48,274 bases of DNA from Andreprevotia lacus DSM 23236 (GTDB lineage: Bacteria; Pseudomonadota; Gammaproteobacteria; Burkholderiales; Chitinibacteraceae): contig NZ_FWXD01000026.1 of NCBI RefSeq assembly GCF_900176275.1, forward strand, positions 1 through 48,274, in the 5' to 3' direction. This document shows positions 7,405 through 18,731 of the stretch, one piece after another. A program made the position numbers and the translations under genes. Each line of letters starts with the position of its first letter. Positions within the stretch are counted from its first letter, which is position 1. Under the pieces are notes generated by a model. The model ran no database searches. It was not told the DNA's origin and saw nothing but the letters and a program-made list of their open reading frames with translations.

Positions 7405-8733
7405 TTAGCGTTTGGTGTTGTGTTCGGCCAGCCACGCCGCGTCCAGCTCGGCCAGATGGCGCAGTTTTTCGCCGATCTTGCCTTCCAGCCCGCGTGGCGT
7501 CGGCTCGTAAAAGCGTGTGCCTTCCAGTCCGGCGGGTAGATAGCTTTCGCCGGCGGCATAGGCGTCCGGTTCGTCGTGCGCGTAGCGGTAGGCCTTGCCG
7601 TGGCCCAGTTCCTTCATCAGCTTGGTCGGGGCGTTGCGCAGGTGCACCGGCACTTCGCGGCTCTTGTCGCCGCGCACCAGGGCCCGCGCATTGTTGTAGG
7701 CCATGTAGCCGGCGTTGGATTTGGGCGCGATGGCCAGATAGATGACGGCCTGCGCCAGCGCCAGCTCGCCCTCGGGGCTGCCGAGGCGCTCGAAGGTGGC
7801 GGCGGCATCGTTGCAGATCTGCATCGCGCGCGGGTCGGCGAGGCCAATGTCCTCCCACGCCATGCGCACGATGCGCCGCGCCAGATAACGCGGGTCGGCG
7901 CCGCCATCGAGCATGCGGGTGAACCAGTACAGCGCACCGTCCGGGCTGGAGCCACGCACCGATTTATGCAGTGCGGATATCTGGTCGTAGAAATTGTCGC
8001 CGCCCTTGTCGAAGCGGCGTGCATTCAGGCTGAGTGCGTTGGCAATGAAATCGGCGTCGATTTCGTCGCGTTTGGCCACTTCGGCGGCGGTGGCGGCTTG
8101 TTCGATCAGGTTGAGCAGCCGGCGGGCGTCGCCGTCGGCATAACCCACCAGCGTGCTGATGGCGTCATCGCTGAACTGCAGGGCCGGGTAGGCCTTGCTG
8201 CGCGCGCGTTCCAGCAGGCTGGTCAGCTCGTCGTCGTCCAGTGCCTTCAGTACGTAGACCTGCGCGCGCGACAGCAGCGCGGCATTGACCTCGAACGACG
8301 GGTTTTCGGTGGTAGCGCCGATGAAAGTGACCAGGCCCGATTCAACAAAGGGCAGAAAGGCATCCTGCTGGCTCTTGTTGAAGCGGTGCACCTCATCAAC
8401 GAACAGAATGGTGTGCCGGCCCATGCTGCGATTGCGCTCGGCCTCTTCCATTGCGGCGCGGATGTCCTTCACGCCCGAAAACACGGCCGACAGCGGGATG
8501 AATTCGGCATCGAAATGCTGGGTCAGCAGGCGGGCGAGTGTGGTCTTGCCGACACCCGGCGGGCCCCACAAGATCATCGAATGCGGCTGACCAGAGGCAA
8601 TCGCCAGCGCCAGCGGTTTGCCATCGGCCAGCAACTGGCGCTGGCCGATCACGTCCTCGACGCTGCGCGGACGCAGGCGCTCGGCCAGTGGCTCGCGCGC
8701 TGGCGCGGCGAACAGGTCATTCGCGGACGACAT
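7405..8733 (-). CDS. rarA: Replication-associated recombination protein A (AAA+ ATPase)
   Basis: A protein of 442 residues of the RarA/MgsA/WRNIP1 family, which acts at stalled replication forks. Walker A is GPPGVGKTTLA, Walker B is LFVDEVHRF, and the sensor region has GATTENPSFEVN. The C-terminal tetramerisation and MgsA domain ends normally (GLEGKIGEKLRHL). I chose the ATG at 8733 because AAGGA lies five bases upstream; an in-frame ATG at 8739 and a longer frame to 8772 have worse sites. The start overlaps the end of lolA by 17 bases, the common lolA-rarA coupling, with serS next. Confidence 0.95.
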   Translation of the reverse strand: MSSANDLFAAPAREPLAERLRPRSVEDVIGQRQLLADGKPLALAIASGQPHSMILWGPPGVGKTTLARLLTQHFDAEFIPLSAVFSGVKDIRAAMEEAERNRSMGRHTILFVDEVHRFNKSQQDAFLPFVESGLVTFIGATTENPSFEVNAALLSRAQVYVLKALDDDELTSLLERARSKAYPALQFSDDAISTLVGYADGDARRLLNLIEQAATAAEVAKRDEIDADFIANALSLNARRFDKGGDNFYDQISALHKSVRGSSPDGALYWFTRMLDGGADPRYLARRIVRMAWEDIGLADPRAMQICNDAAATFERLGSPEGELALAQAVIYLAIAPKSNAGYMAYNNARALVRGDKSREVPVHLRNAPTKLMKELGHGKAYRYAHDEPDAYAAGESYLPAGLEGTRFYEPTPRGLEGKIGEKLRHLAELDAAWLAEHNTKR

Positions 8734-9334
8734 CGACATCCTTGGGGGCGATAAAACGGAACTGGCCGGCATCGATCTTGGCGTTGACCACCAGCTGGCT
8801 TACCGCCACACGGGTGGTCTGGCCAAACTGGTCATACAGCACCATCTCGGCCAGTTCACTGCCGCGCAGGCCGATTTCAACGCGGCGGAAGGTTGATTCG
8901 CTGTTGCGCGGTGTGGCCAGCACCCAGGCCAGACCATCTTTGCCGGGCAGGTTGCGCAGCTCGTACTGCTTGTCGATCTGCTCGCCGGCCAGCACGGCGG
9001 CAGGGCTGGCATCCAGCGCGGCCCCCACCTGCTTGATGGTGACCTGCTTGAGGTCAGCGTCGTACAGCCAGACTTGCTTGCCATCGCCGACGATCAGCTG
9101 TTCATAGGGGCTGGCATAGGCCCAGCGGAACTTGCCGGGGCGTTGCACGGCAAAGCTGCCGCTGCTGACTGCCGGCTTGGCACCGGCCTGTTTGCTGAGC
9201 ACGGTTTGCTTGAACTGGCCCTGCATGCTGGTGTTGCCGGCCAGGAAGGTACGCAGGTCGCTGATGGCATCTGCATGTGCGGTGCCGGCCAGCAGCAGGC
9301 TGCCGATCAGCGCGAATTTTTGTATGGCGGTCAA
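8717..9334 (-). CDS. lolA: Outer-membrane lipoprotein carrier LolA
   Basis: A periplasmic chaperone of 205 residues that takes lipoproteins from LolCDE to LolB. From the TTG at 9334 the protein begins with a signal peptide (FALIGSLLLAGTAHA, cut before DAISDL). The mature part has the LolA fold signatures MQGQFKQTV, GKFRWAYASPYEQLIVGDG and VWLYDADLKQVTIKQ. GGGAG lies seven bases before that TTG; a longer frame to 9433 has no signal-peptide logic and crosses a terminator. It is followed by rarA with an overlap. Confidence 0.93.
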   Translation of the reverse strand: MTAIQKFALIGSLLLAGTAHADAISDLRTFLAGNTSMQGQFKQTVLSKQAGAKPAVSSGSFAVQRPGKFRWAYASPYEQLIVGDGKQVWLYDADLKQVTIKQVGAALDASPAAVLAGEQIDKQYELRNLPGKDGLAWVLATPRNSESTFRRVEIGLRGSELAEMVLYDQFGQTTRVAVSQLVVNAKIDAGQFRFIAPKDVDVVRE

Positions 9335-9393
9335 GGAAAGGCTCCCGCGCTGGATAAAGTAGGTAGTGCAAAGATATGGGCGCAAGCGCAAAT

Positions 9394-9420
9394 AAAAAAG
9401 CCCCGCCGGAGCGGGGCTTT
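9394..9420 (-). terminator. Terminator of the OmpA-like gene
   Basis: AAAGCCCCGC (9397-9406) pairs with GCGGGGCTTT (9411-9420) around CGGA. Read leftward it runs into six T residues. It lies 14 bases after the stop of the OmpA-like gene and 60 bases before the lolA start. Confidence 0.92.
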
Positions 9421-9433
9421 CGGGGTGGACCAA

Positions 9434-10132
9434 TTACTTGGTCATGACTTCCTGCACACCCTTCACTTCGATTTCAACGCGACGATCCGGCGACAGGCAC
9501 TCGATCAGCGCCTTGCGGGCCTTGATCTTGTTGCAAGTATCGCCAGTCACCGGGTCGGCTTCGCCGCGCGATTCAGCGTGGATCTTGTCTGCCGGTGCGC
9601 CCTTGGTCACCAGGTAGTCAGCCACGGCCTTGGCACGACGGTAGCCGAGGTCGAAGTTGTACTTGTCGCTGCCGAGGCGGTCGGTGTAACCCACGACGAC
9701 GGCTTGGCCTTCCTTCGGATCCATGCCCTTCACTTCGTCATACAGCTTGTCGAGAGCATCCTTGCCTTGCGGCTTCAGGGTCGACTTGTTGAAGTCGAAC
9801 AGCACGTCGGTGCGCAGTGTGAACTTCTTGCTCTTCACGACCGGGGCAACCGGGGTCGGCTTCACTTCCGGCTTCACTTCCGGCTTCGGTGTTACGACCG
9901 GGGCAGCCTTGGTCGCCTCAACATAGCCCGGGCAGCCCTTCACGATCTTGGCTGCGGACCAGGTGCCGGTTTGCCAGCATTCGCCGATGCCGTTCTTGAC
10001 CACGCCTTCCGGGTTTTCAGCCGAAACGTTGGTCGAGTTGGTCACATAAGCATCAGTAGCGGCGTAAGCCGATGCAGTCATGCCCAGTGCAGCAGCGATG
10101 GCAAGGCTGGAGAGCGTTTGTTTGAGCAGCAT
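9434..10132 (-). CDS. OmpA-family outer-membrane/peptidoglycan protein, RmpM-like
   Basis: A protein of 232 residues with a signal peptide ([15 protein letters not shown]). A short N-terminal region follows with GIGECWQTG, characteristic of neisserial RmpM/class 4 proteins, then a Pro-rich hinge with the repeat PEVKPEVKP. The C-terminal OmpA/MotB domain at about residues 105-225 shows [27 protein letters not shown] and [11 protein letters not shown]. It has no eight-stranded barrel, so it is probably a periplasmic protein that tethers porins to peptidoglycan. The ribosome site ACAAAGGAGAA is very strong. The same region could pair with the candidate small RNA at 26859-26944, an inference discussed in the findings. 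Confidence 0.9.
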   Translation of the reverse strand: MLLKQTLSSLAIAAALGMTASAYAATDAYVTNSTNVSAENPEGVVKNGIGECWQTGTWSAAKIVKGCPGYVEATKAAPVVTPKPEVKPEVKPTPVAPVVKSKKFTLRTDVLFDFNKSTLKPQGKDALDKLYDEVKGMDPKEGQAVVVGYTDRLGSDKYNFDLGYRRAKAVADYLVTKGAPADKIHAESRGEADPVTGDTCNKIKARKALIECLSPDRRVEIEVKGVQEVMTK

Positions 10133-10173
10133 GGAGATTCTCCTTTGTTAGACGTGTTGGCACTTCTTACTTG

Positions 10174-10204
10174 TATATCAGGGCATTGCCGGAAGGGTTG
10201 TCAA
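10174..10204 (-). promoter_or_regulatory. Possible promoter of the OmpA-like gene
   Basis: Reading leftward, a perfect TTGACA (10199-10204) lies upstream of GATATA (10174-10179), with a 19-base spacer. The -35 is consensus, but the -10 is weak and the spacing is long, so the exact -10 is uncertain. The untranslated leader would be about 35-40 bases. Confidence 0.4.
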
Positions 10205-10301
10205 CTCGCGAGCTGCTTCCCTACATGAACATTATTCTAATGTCCTAACAAATTGATAGGCAAATGAAAACCGCGTGAATTTTTGTACGAATTCATGACA
10301 A

Positions 10302-10330
10302 TTGGAGCACATTGCCGGGCATGATAAACT
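10302..10330 (+). promoter_or_regulatory. Possible promoter of gyrA
   Basis: TTGGAG (10302-10307), a 17-base spacer and TAAACT (10325-10330) make a reasonable sigma-70 promoter about 95 bases before the gyrA start. The 291-base gap between the OmpA-like gene and gyrA holds divergent promoters and nothing else I can recognise. Confidence 0.45.
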
Positions 10331-10423
10331 CGGTATGGAGATGCTTTGCGCGTTTTGGTTCCATGAAATGTGCGGTTGAAGCATCAGTCCCGATCACCTC
10401 GCAGTCGTGTATACACCCGGAAT

Positions 10424-13004
<2,581 letters not shown>

Positions 13005-13027
<23 letters not shown>

Positions 13028-13478
13028 TGCAGAGCCGGTGCATGCACCGGCTTTTTTCGCCCAGATCATGCAGTGGTTCGAGCAATTGCCGCACTGCAAG
13101 CTGCTGGGGATCAAACATCTGAGCTCGTCGGCCGGCAGTGTCACGCTTGAGCTGCCGTTTTCCGACGCCATCATCGGCAATCCGCAAACGCGCGTGCTGC
13201 ATGGCGGGGTGGTCACGACCTTGATCGATACCGCCAGCGGCAGCGCCATCTATACCTTGCTGTCCGCGCCCGAAGCCGTTGCCACGCTGGACCTGCGCAT
13301 CGACTATTTGCGCCCGGCCAAGCCGGATGCGCCGGTGTATTGCACCGCCGAGTGCTACCGCATGACCGAACACATCGCCTTTACCCGCGCCACCGCATTT
13401 CAGGACGATGTCTCCAAGCCGGTGGCCTACGCCGTCGGCACTTTTGCCCGTACCCCGCTGGGCAAGGAGGGCGCATGA
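13005..13478 (+). CDS. PaaI-family hotdog thioesterase, first copy
   Basis: A protein of 157 residues. The hotdog core shows [20 protein letters not shown], then [18 protein letters not shown], the HGG motif of PaaI-type acyl-CoA thioesterases, then [13 protein letters not shown]. The ATG at 13005 lies inside the last codons of gyrA, so translation is probably coupled. The following gene is a second hotdog protein starting on its stop codon. Such tandem pairs may act as a hetero-oligomer. The natural substrate cannot be told from sequence. Confidence 0.85.
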
Positions 13479-13900
13479 GCTGCCCGGACCTGAACGTCGA
13501 CAGCATCGCCGATCTGCAAGCCGTGCTGGCCCGTATTCCCTATGCTGGGCTGATCGGCGCCGAAGTGCGTGAGCACGATGGCGAGCCGCTGTTCGTGCTG
13601 CCTTATCGCGCATCGAATATCGGCAATGTGTTACTGCCCGCCTTGCACGGCGGTGTGATTGGCGGCTTCCTCGAGAATGCCGCAATCTGTCACTTGATGT
13701 GGGCGCACGAGGCGTCGGTGCTGCCCAAGGTGGTGGATTTCTCCATCGATTACCTGCGCAGCGGCCGCCCGCAGGATGTCTACGCCAGTTGCGAGATCGT
13801 GCGCCAGGGCAAGCGGATTGCCAACGTGCTGCTGACTGCCTGGCAGGACGACCGCAGCAAGCCCATTGCCGCCGCACGCGCCCATTTTCTGCTGGCCTGA
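13475..13900 (+). CDS. PaaI-family hotdog thioesterase, second copy
   Basis: A protein of 141 residues whose ATG overlaps the stop of the gene before it (ATGA) and is preceded by AAGGAGG. The core has LPALHGGVIGGFLENAAICHL and VVDFSIDYLRSGRPQD, parallel to the first copy, but the residues after HGG differ (GFLENAA against TLIDTAS), so the two are diverged paralogues. It ends 30 bases before serC. Hydrolysis of some acyl-CoA is likely for the family; the substrate is unknown. Confidence 0.85.
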   Translation: MSCPDLNVDSIADLQAVLARIPYAGLIGAEVREHDGEPLFVLPYRASNIGNVLLPALHGGVIGGFLENAAICHLMWAHEASVLPKVVDFSIDYLRSGRPQDVYASCEIVRQGKRIANVLLTAWQDDRSKPIAAARAHFLLA

Positions 13901-13930
13901 TGGCCCGCTTCCAGCAAGAAGGAAAATTGC

Positions 13931-15016
13931 ATGACCCAGGTGTTCAACTTCAGTGCCGGCCCGGCCGTGTTGCCTCGCGAAGTGCTGCTGCAAGTGCAGC
14001 AGGAGCTGACCGACTGGCACGGTACCGGCATGTGCGTGATGGAAATGAGCCATCGCGGCAAGGAGTTCACGCAGATCATCCACGAGGCCGAGGCCGATCT
14101 GCGCCAGTTGATGGGCATTCCGTCCAACTACAAGGTGCTGTTTCTGCAGGGTGGTGCACACTTCCAGTTCAGCATGCTGCCGCTCAACCTTGCACGCCAG
14201 GATGACACCGTTGACTACGTGAACACCGGTCACTGGTCCAAGATCGCCATCAAGGAAGCGCGCCGCTACGCCAATGTCAACATCGCGGCCAGCAGCGAAG
14301 ACCGCAACTTCAGCTACGTGCCCGATGAAGCCGGCTGGAAGAAAACCGCCAACGCGGCTTATCTCCACTACTGTTCGAACGAAACCATAGGCGGGGTCGA
14401 ATTCCCGTTTATTCCGGATGCCGGCAACGTGCCGTTGATTTGCGACATGTCGTCCAACATCCTCAGCAAGCCGGTCGACGTGAGCAAGTTCGGCCTGATC
14501 TATGCCGGTGCGCAGAAAAACATCGGCCCGTCGGGCCTTACCCTGGCGATCGTGCGCGAAGACCTGCTGGGCCGCGCCCGCCCGGAAACGCCGACCATGC
14601 TGGACTACAAGGTGCAGGCCGACGGTGAATCGCTGTACAACACACCGCCCACCTTTGCCATCTATGTGGCTGGCCTGGTGTTCAAGTGGTTGCTGGCGCA
14701 GGGCGGCGTGCGTGCCATCGAGCAACGCAATATCGAAAAGGCTGCGCTGCTGTATGAAACCATTGATGCATCGGGTGGTTTCTATCATTGTCCGGTCGAC
14801 CGTGCCAACCGCTCGCGCATGAACGTGGCGTTCACGCTCGGTGACGAATCGCTGGATGACGCCTTCCTTGAAGGCGCCAAGGCGCGTGAGCTGCTGCAGC
14901 TCAAGGGCCATCGCTCGGTCGGCGGCATGCGTGCATCGATCTACAACGCCATGACGGTGGAAGGCGTGCGCGCGCTGACTGATTACATGCGTGAATTCGC
15001 AAGCAGCAAGGGTTGA
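13931..15016 (+). CDS. serC: Phosphoserine aminotransferase
   Basis: A protein of 361 residues. It uses pyridoxal phosphate to make O-phosphoserine for serine synthesis, and an analogous step in B6 synthesis. The start MTQVFNFSAGPAVLPREVL is the family signature, and the AAGAAGGAAAA just upstream is a good ribosome site. GAQKNIGPSGL contains the Lys that binds PLP, and MSHRGKEF and HFQFSMLPLNL are conserved. It ends FASSKG and is followed by pheA five bases later. The gyrA-serC-pheA order is common in betaproteobacteria. Confidence 0.97.
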   Translation: MTQVFNFSAGPAVLPREVLLQVQQELTDWHGTGMCVMEMSHRGKEFTQIIHEAEADLRQLMGIPSNYKVLFLQGGAHFQFSMLPLNLARQDDTVDYVNTGHWSKIAIKEARRYANVNIAASSEDRNFSYVPDEAGWKKTANAAYLHYCSNETIGGVEFPFIPDAGNVPLICDMSSNILSKPVDVSKFGLIYAGAQKNIGPSGLTLAIVREDLLGRARPETPTMLDYKVQADGESLYNTPPTFAIYVAGLVFKWLLAQGGVRAIEQRNIEKAALLYETIDASGGFYHCPVDRANRSRMNVAFTLGDESLDDAFLEGAKARELLQLKGHRSVGGMRASIYNAMTVEGVRALTDYMREFASSKG

Positions 15017-15020
15017 GCGC

Positions 15021-16094
15021 ATGAGCGAAGAGCAACTGAAAGTCCATCGTGACGCCATTGATGCCATCGATGCGCAAGTACTGGCGCTACTGAACCAGCG
15101 TGCGCAGCACGCGCGCACCATTGGCGAGATCAAGGGCAGTGGCGTGGTGTACCGCCCCGAGCGCGAAGCGCAGGTGCTGACCCGCATCAGGGAAATCAAT
15201 CAGGGCCCGCTGTCGGACGAAGCCGCCGCCAAGCTGTTTCGCGAGGTGATGTCGGCCTGTTTGGCGCTGGAGCGCCCGCTGACCATCGCCTTCCTCGGCC
15301 CCGAAGGCACCTTCAGCCAGGCTGCGGCCATCAAGCATTTTGGCCACGCGGCCAGCACGCAGGCCTGTGCCTCCATCGACGACGCCTTCCGCGCGGTTGA
15401 ATCGCGCAGCGCCGACTATGTAGTGGCCCCGGTGGAAAACTCGACCGAAGGCGCGGTGGGCCGCACCCTGGACCTGATGGTGAACTCGCCGCTGTCCATC
15501 TGTGGCGAAGTGGTGCTGCGCATCCATCATCACCTGCTGCACCAGGGCCCGGATCGCAGTGCGATCAAGCGGGTTTACTCGCACGCGCAAAGTCTGGCGC
15601 AGTGCCATGAATGGTTGAACAAGAACCTGCCGGCCGATGTCGAGCGCATCTCGGTAGCCAGCAATGCCGAAGCTGCGCGCCTGGCCAGTCTGGATATCAC
15701 TTCGGCGGCGATTGCCGGCGATGCGGCGGCCGAAAAATTCGGCCTGCTCAAGCTGGCCGAGAATATCGAAGACGAACCGAACAACACCACGCGCTTTCTG
15801 GTGCTGGGCCACCAGCACACCACGGCATCGGGCAAGGACAAGACCTCGCTGGTCATTTCCGCACCCAATCGCCCGGGCGCGCTGCATGCCTTGATCGAGC
15901 CGCTGGCGCGCCATGGCGTATCGATGACCAAATTCGAGTCACGCCCCAGTCGCACCGGCCTGTGGGAATACCTGTTCTTCGTCGATGTCGAAGGTCATGC
16001 CAGCGATGCCAGGCTGACTGCCGCGCTGGACGAGCTGCGCGGCACGGCCGCCTTCGTCAAGGTGCTGGGCGCCTATCCCGTGGCGGTGCTGTGA
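15021..16094 (+). CDS. pheA: Bifunctional chorismate mutase / prephenate dehydratase (P-protein)
   Basis: A protein of 357 residues for the last steps to phenylpyruvate. Residues 1-90 are the AroQ chorismate mutase helix bundle (HRDAIDAIDAQVLALLNQRA, IGEIKG, YRPEREAQVL). Residues 95-270 are the prephenate dehydratase domain (TIAFLGPEGTFSQAAA, VVAPVENSTEG, NNTTRFLVLG). The C-terminal ACT domain (TSLVISAPNRPGALHALIEP, SRTGLWEYLFFVD) is the site of phenylalanine feedback. The ATG at 15021 lies directly after serC; an in-frame start at 14991 inside serC is less likely. Confidence 0.97.
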   Translation: MSEEQLKVHRDAIDAIDAQVLALLNQRAQHARTIGEIKGSGVVYRPEREAQVLTRIREINQGPLSDEAAAKLFREVMSACLALERPLTIAFLGPEGTFSQAAAIKHFGHAASTQACASIDDAFRAVESRSADYVVAPVENSTEGAVGRTLDLMVNSPLSICGEVVLRIHHHLLHQGPDRSAIKRVYSHAQSLAQCHEWLNKNLPADVERISVASNAEAARLASLDITSAAIAGDAAAEKFGLLKLAENIEDEPNNTTRFLVLGHQHTTASGKDKTSLVISAPNRPGALHALIEPLARHGVSMTKFESRPSRTGLWEYLFFVDVEGHASDARLTAALDELRGTAAFVKVLGAYPVAVL

Positions 16095-16678
16095 AGGCGG
16101 TTGCGGTCTTCTGCGGCTCGCGCCATGGTGCCGATCCGGCCTATGCCGCAGCGGCGCGCGAGCTGGGCACTCTGCTGGCGCAGCGCGATCTGGCGCTGGT
16201 CTACGGCGGCGGCAAGGTCGGCCTGATGGGCGAGGTGGCCGAAAGCTGCCTTGCTGCTGGCGGTAACGTCATCGGGGTGATTCCCGAGTTCATGGTCGAG
16301 CGCGAGCTGGCGCTGCCGGGCTGCACCGAGCTGCATGTGGTTGACTCCATGCACACGCGCAAGGCGCAGATGGCGGAGCTGGCGGATGCTTTTATTGCCT
16401 TGCCGGGTGGTTTTGGTACTTTCGACGAGCTGTTCGAAATCCTGACCTGGGGTCAGATCGGCCTGCACGGCAAGCCGGTCGGCCTGCTGGATACCGCCGG
16501 TTACTACACCGGCCTGTGGCACTTCCTGCAGCAAACAGTGGCGCAGGGGTTCGTGCGCGAGGCCGAATTCGCCAAGCTGCAATACGCGGCCGAGCCGGCA
16601 CCATTGCTGGATCGTTTACTGGCCACACCGCTGTTGCCAGCGTACTGGGCCAAGGAAGACCTGCAGCGCAAAAGCTGA
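16091..16678 (+). CDS. LOG-family protein (Rossmann-fold phosphoribohydrolase)
   Basis: A protein of 195 residues from a GTG start that overlaps the pheA stop (GTGA). It has the LOG signatures CGSRHGADPAY, VYGGGKVGLMG, TRKAQM and PGGFGTFDELFE. The last two are the catalytic Arg and PGGxGTxxE of enzymes that release free base from nucleoside monophosphates, such as cytokinin activators. Many bacterial members (TIGR00730) act on AMP-like substrates or have no known role. The overlap with pheA suggests co-transcription. Confidence 0.9.
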   Translation: MKAVAVFCGSRHGADPAYAAAARELGTLLAQRDLALVYGGGKVGLMGEVAESCLAAGGNVIGVIPEFMVERELALPGCTELHVVDSMHTRKAQMAELADAFIALPGGFGTFDELFEILTWGQIGLHGKPVGLLDTAGYYTGLWHFLQQTVAQGFVREAEFAKLQYAAEPAPLLDRLLATPLLPAYWAKEDLQRKS

Positions 16679-16753
16679 ACGGTTTGCTGCCGGTCAAGGC
16701 GGCGTGCCGCATGCGCACTATAGTGGTAACGATGACCACTGCGGGAGGTGCTC

Positions 16754-17374
16754 ATGCTTGCCCCGGATTTTATCGAGCGCGCCGGCCAGCCTGCCGATGC
16801 GCGCCACGCCGCTGCGCTGATCTACCAGTCTGATCCTGCCTACTACGATTATTGGTTCGCGCTCACCCCGGAGCTGATCCTGACCAATCTGGCCCTGCTG
16901 TGGCAGGCGGGTGAGGGCTGTTACAGCCATACGCGGCATCAGGTCTGGCTGCGCGGTGATCAACTGGTGGCCGTGGCCTCGCACTATCCGGCGCATGAAG
17001 CAGCCGAACACCACGAGGCGCTGATCCGGCAACTTGATCTGCTGCCGCTCGATGTCTCGGTGCTGCACCGCCACCACGCCCAGCTGGCCTTCCTGTTTCC
17101 CCATGTTCCGCCCGACGCCTGGTATCTGCGCTCGCTGGCGGTGGCGCCGGAATGGCGCGGGCATGGTCTGGGCAGCCGCATCCTGCGCGATATCGTATTG
17201 CGTGCCGATGCGGCCGGGCATGTGCAGGTGCATACCGATGTCGATAGCGGCAATCCCGGTGCGGTGAAGTTCTATGTGCGCCACGGTTTCGAGCCCATCG
17301 TCGAAAGCCGTGTACTGGCGCTGGTGCAGCTCAATCTGCCAGCCAGCTTGCGCATGGTGCTCAGGCGGCACTGA
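16754..17374 (+). CDS. GNAT-family N-acetyltransferase
   Basis: A protein of 206 residues. The C-terminal half carries the acetyl-CoA-binding motif A (LRSLAVAPEWRGHGLGSRIL) and motif B (NPGAVKFYVRHGFEPI), which define a GNAT fold. The N-terminal half is less conserved (DARHAAALIYQSDPAYYDYWF). The ATG at 16754 has GGGAGG five bases upstream. A 75-base gap separates it from the LOG gene. The substrate is unknown. It converges on the diguanylate cyclase gene. Confidence 0.85.
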   Translation: MLAPDFIERAGQPADARHAAALIYQSDPAYYDYWFALTPELILTNLALLWQAGEGCYSHTRHQVWLRGDQLVAVASHYPAHEAAEHHEALIRQLDLLPLDVSVLHRHHAQLAFLFPHVPPDAWYLRSLAVAPEWRGHGLGSRILRDIVLRADAAGHVQVHTDVDSGNPGAVKFYVRHGFEPIVESRVLALVQLNLPASLRMVLRRH

Positions 17375-17380
17375 GCGGAC

Positions 17381-18628
17381 TCAGGCCGCTTCCTCCAGGT
17401 CATCGCTGCAATGCACGCCGTCTGGCGTCATCGCGCAATTGCGGCCGGCGCGCTTGGCTGCATAGAGGGCCTGATCGGCGCGGCGCATCACGTCGCTGAC
17501 GGTATCGCCAGGCATGAATTCGGCCATGCCTATGCTCAGTGTCGGGGCAGGGCCGAAATCGGCAATGGTCAGCGTGCGGATGTGCTTGACGATACGCGAT
17601 GCCACGTGGCCCGCGGTGCGCGCATCGCTGCCGGGCAGCAGTACGGCGAATTCGTCGCCGCCCAGCCGGCCCAGCGTGTCGCCACCACGCAGCACCTCGC
17701 CAATCCGGCCGGTGATGGCACGCAATACCATGTCCCCGGTCAGGTGGCCGCGTGCGTCATTGATCTCCTTGAAATGGTCCACGTCGATGATCAAGAGTGC
17801 CGGGCGTGGCCCGCGCGCGGCAATGGCCTGCAAGCGCTCGGCCAGGAACATGAAATGGCGGCGGTTGGGGATGCCGGTCAGCACATCGGTATTGGCCAGC
17901 TCCATCAGCTGCGACTCGATGGCGCGCAATTCACCCTCGGCGCGCTCGTAGTTCATCAGCAGCAGCGTGCTGAGGGTGATGATGGCCAGCAGCACAAAGG
18001 CAATGAAGGAGAGGCCGAACAGGGGGTCGGTACCGGTCTGTGCACTGGTCAGGCTGTATATGCCGCGTGCCAGCTGGGTGAGCGCACACAGCGCGTAGCT
18101 GCCCAGCAGCAAATCGAGCGTGCCCTGCAATGATTCGTACTGGTTGCGGTAGCCCAGCTGGATCAGGCGTGCGCTCAGCAGCAGGAAACCAAGCGAAAAA
18201 ATGAAAATGGGCATGGCCGCCGGGGCGTTGCCAAGCATGCTGAGCAGCCAGCAGCCGTAGGCAAAGGCCCACAGCAGGTAATCAACCCGTTCGCGCCGGC
18301 CTATGGTTTGCGACAGAAAGCGCCGCAGGCCGGCAGCAATCAGCACCGGTTGCAGCAGCAGCAGGGCATTGCCGAGATGGATGGACCAGAACACCGAATA
18401 CATGTCGCGGCAGGCAATCGCCAGCGCGCTAAGTGCGAAGGCAAACTCACCCGCCACCCAGTGCCAGTAGCCGGGGTAGACGCGCCGCCGCACGCCCATC
18501 AGCGTCATGACGAAGCCGCTGGTAAAGAACACGGCTGCGGCCAGCGTCAGGATGGAGCGAGGGTGAAGGAAGTCGGTGAGAGGGACTGGGTACACGCTCG
18601 CGATTCCTGTGAGCCTCACCCCCAACAT
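17381..18628 (-). CDS. Membrane diguanylate cyclase (GGDEF)
   Basis: About 415 residues with seven predicted membrane helices in the first 250 residues and a GGDEF domain at about 260-410. The active-site motif is intact (GGDEFAVLLP). An inhibitory I-site RGGD lies exactly five residues before it, so the enzyme should make cyclic-di-GMP and be product-inhibited. The linker NTDVLTGIPNRRHF is typical. I chose the ATG at 18628, but the start is uncertain: the frame opens at 18676 and a GTG at 18595 is also possible. There is no periplasmic sensor domain, so the membrane region itself may sense the signal. It is divergent from hisC. Confidence 0.9.
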   Translation of the reverse strand: MLGVRLTGIASVYPVPLTDFLHPRSILTLAAAVFFTSGFVMTLMGVRRRVYPGYWHWVAGEFAFALSALAIACRDMYSVFWSIHLGNALLLLQPVLIAAGLRRFLSQTIGRRERVDYLLWAFAYGCWLLSMLGNAPAAMPIFIFSLGFLLLSARLIQLGYRNQYESLQGTLDLLLGSYALCALTQLARGIYSLTSAQTGTDPLFGLSFIAFVLLAIITLSTLLLMNYERAEGELRAIESQLMELANTDVLTGIPNRRHFMFLAERLQAIAARGPRPALLIIDVDHFKEINDARGHLTGDMVLRAITGRIGEVLRGGDTLGRLGGDEFAVLLPGSDARTAGHVASRIVKHIRTLTIADFGPAPTLSIGMAEFMPGDTVSDVMRRADQALYAAKRAGRNCAMTPDGVHCSDDLEEAA

Positions 18629-18731
18629 AGTGAGCAAAATGCACGATGCAAAGCGTGGCGCGACGGACGTCGGCACCGGTTTGTCGTGGTAATCTTGAGG
18701 TTTCAGTGTGCCAGCCAGTCAGGATAGCCCC

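Noticed and set aside
13631-15199. A 522-residue open frame on the minus strand across serC
   Set aside because: It spans three intact genes on the plus strand and has shadow-type composition.
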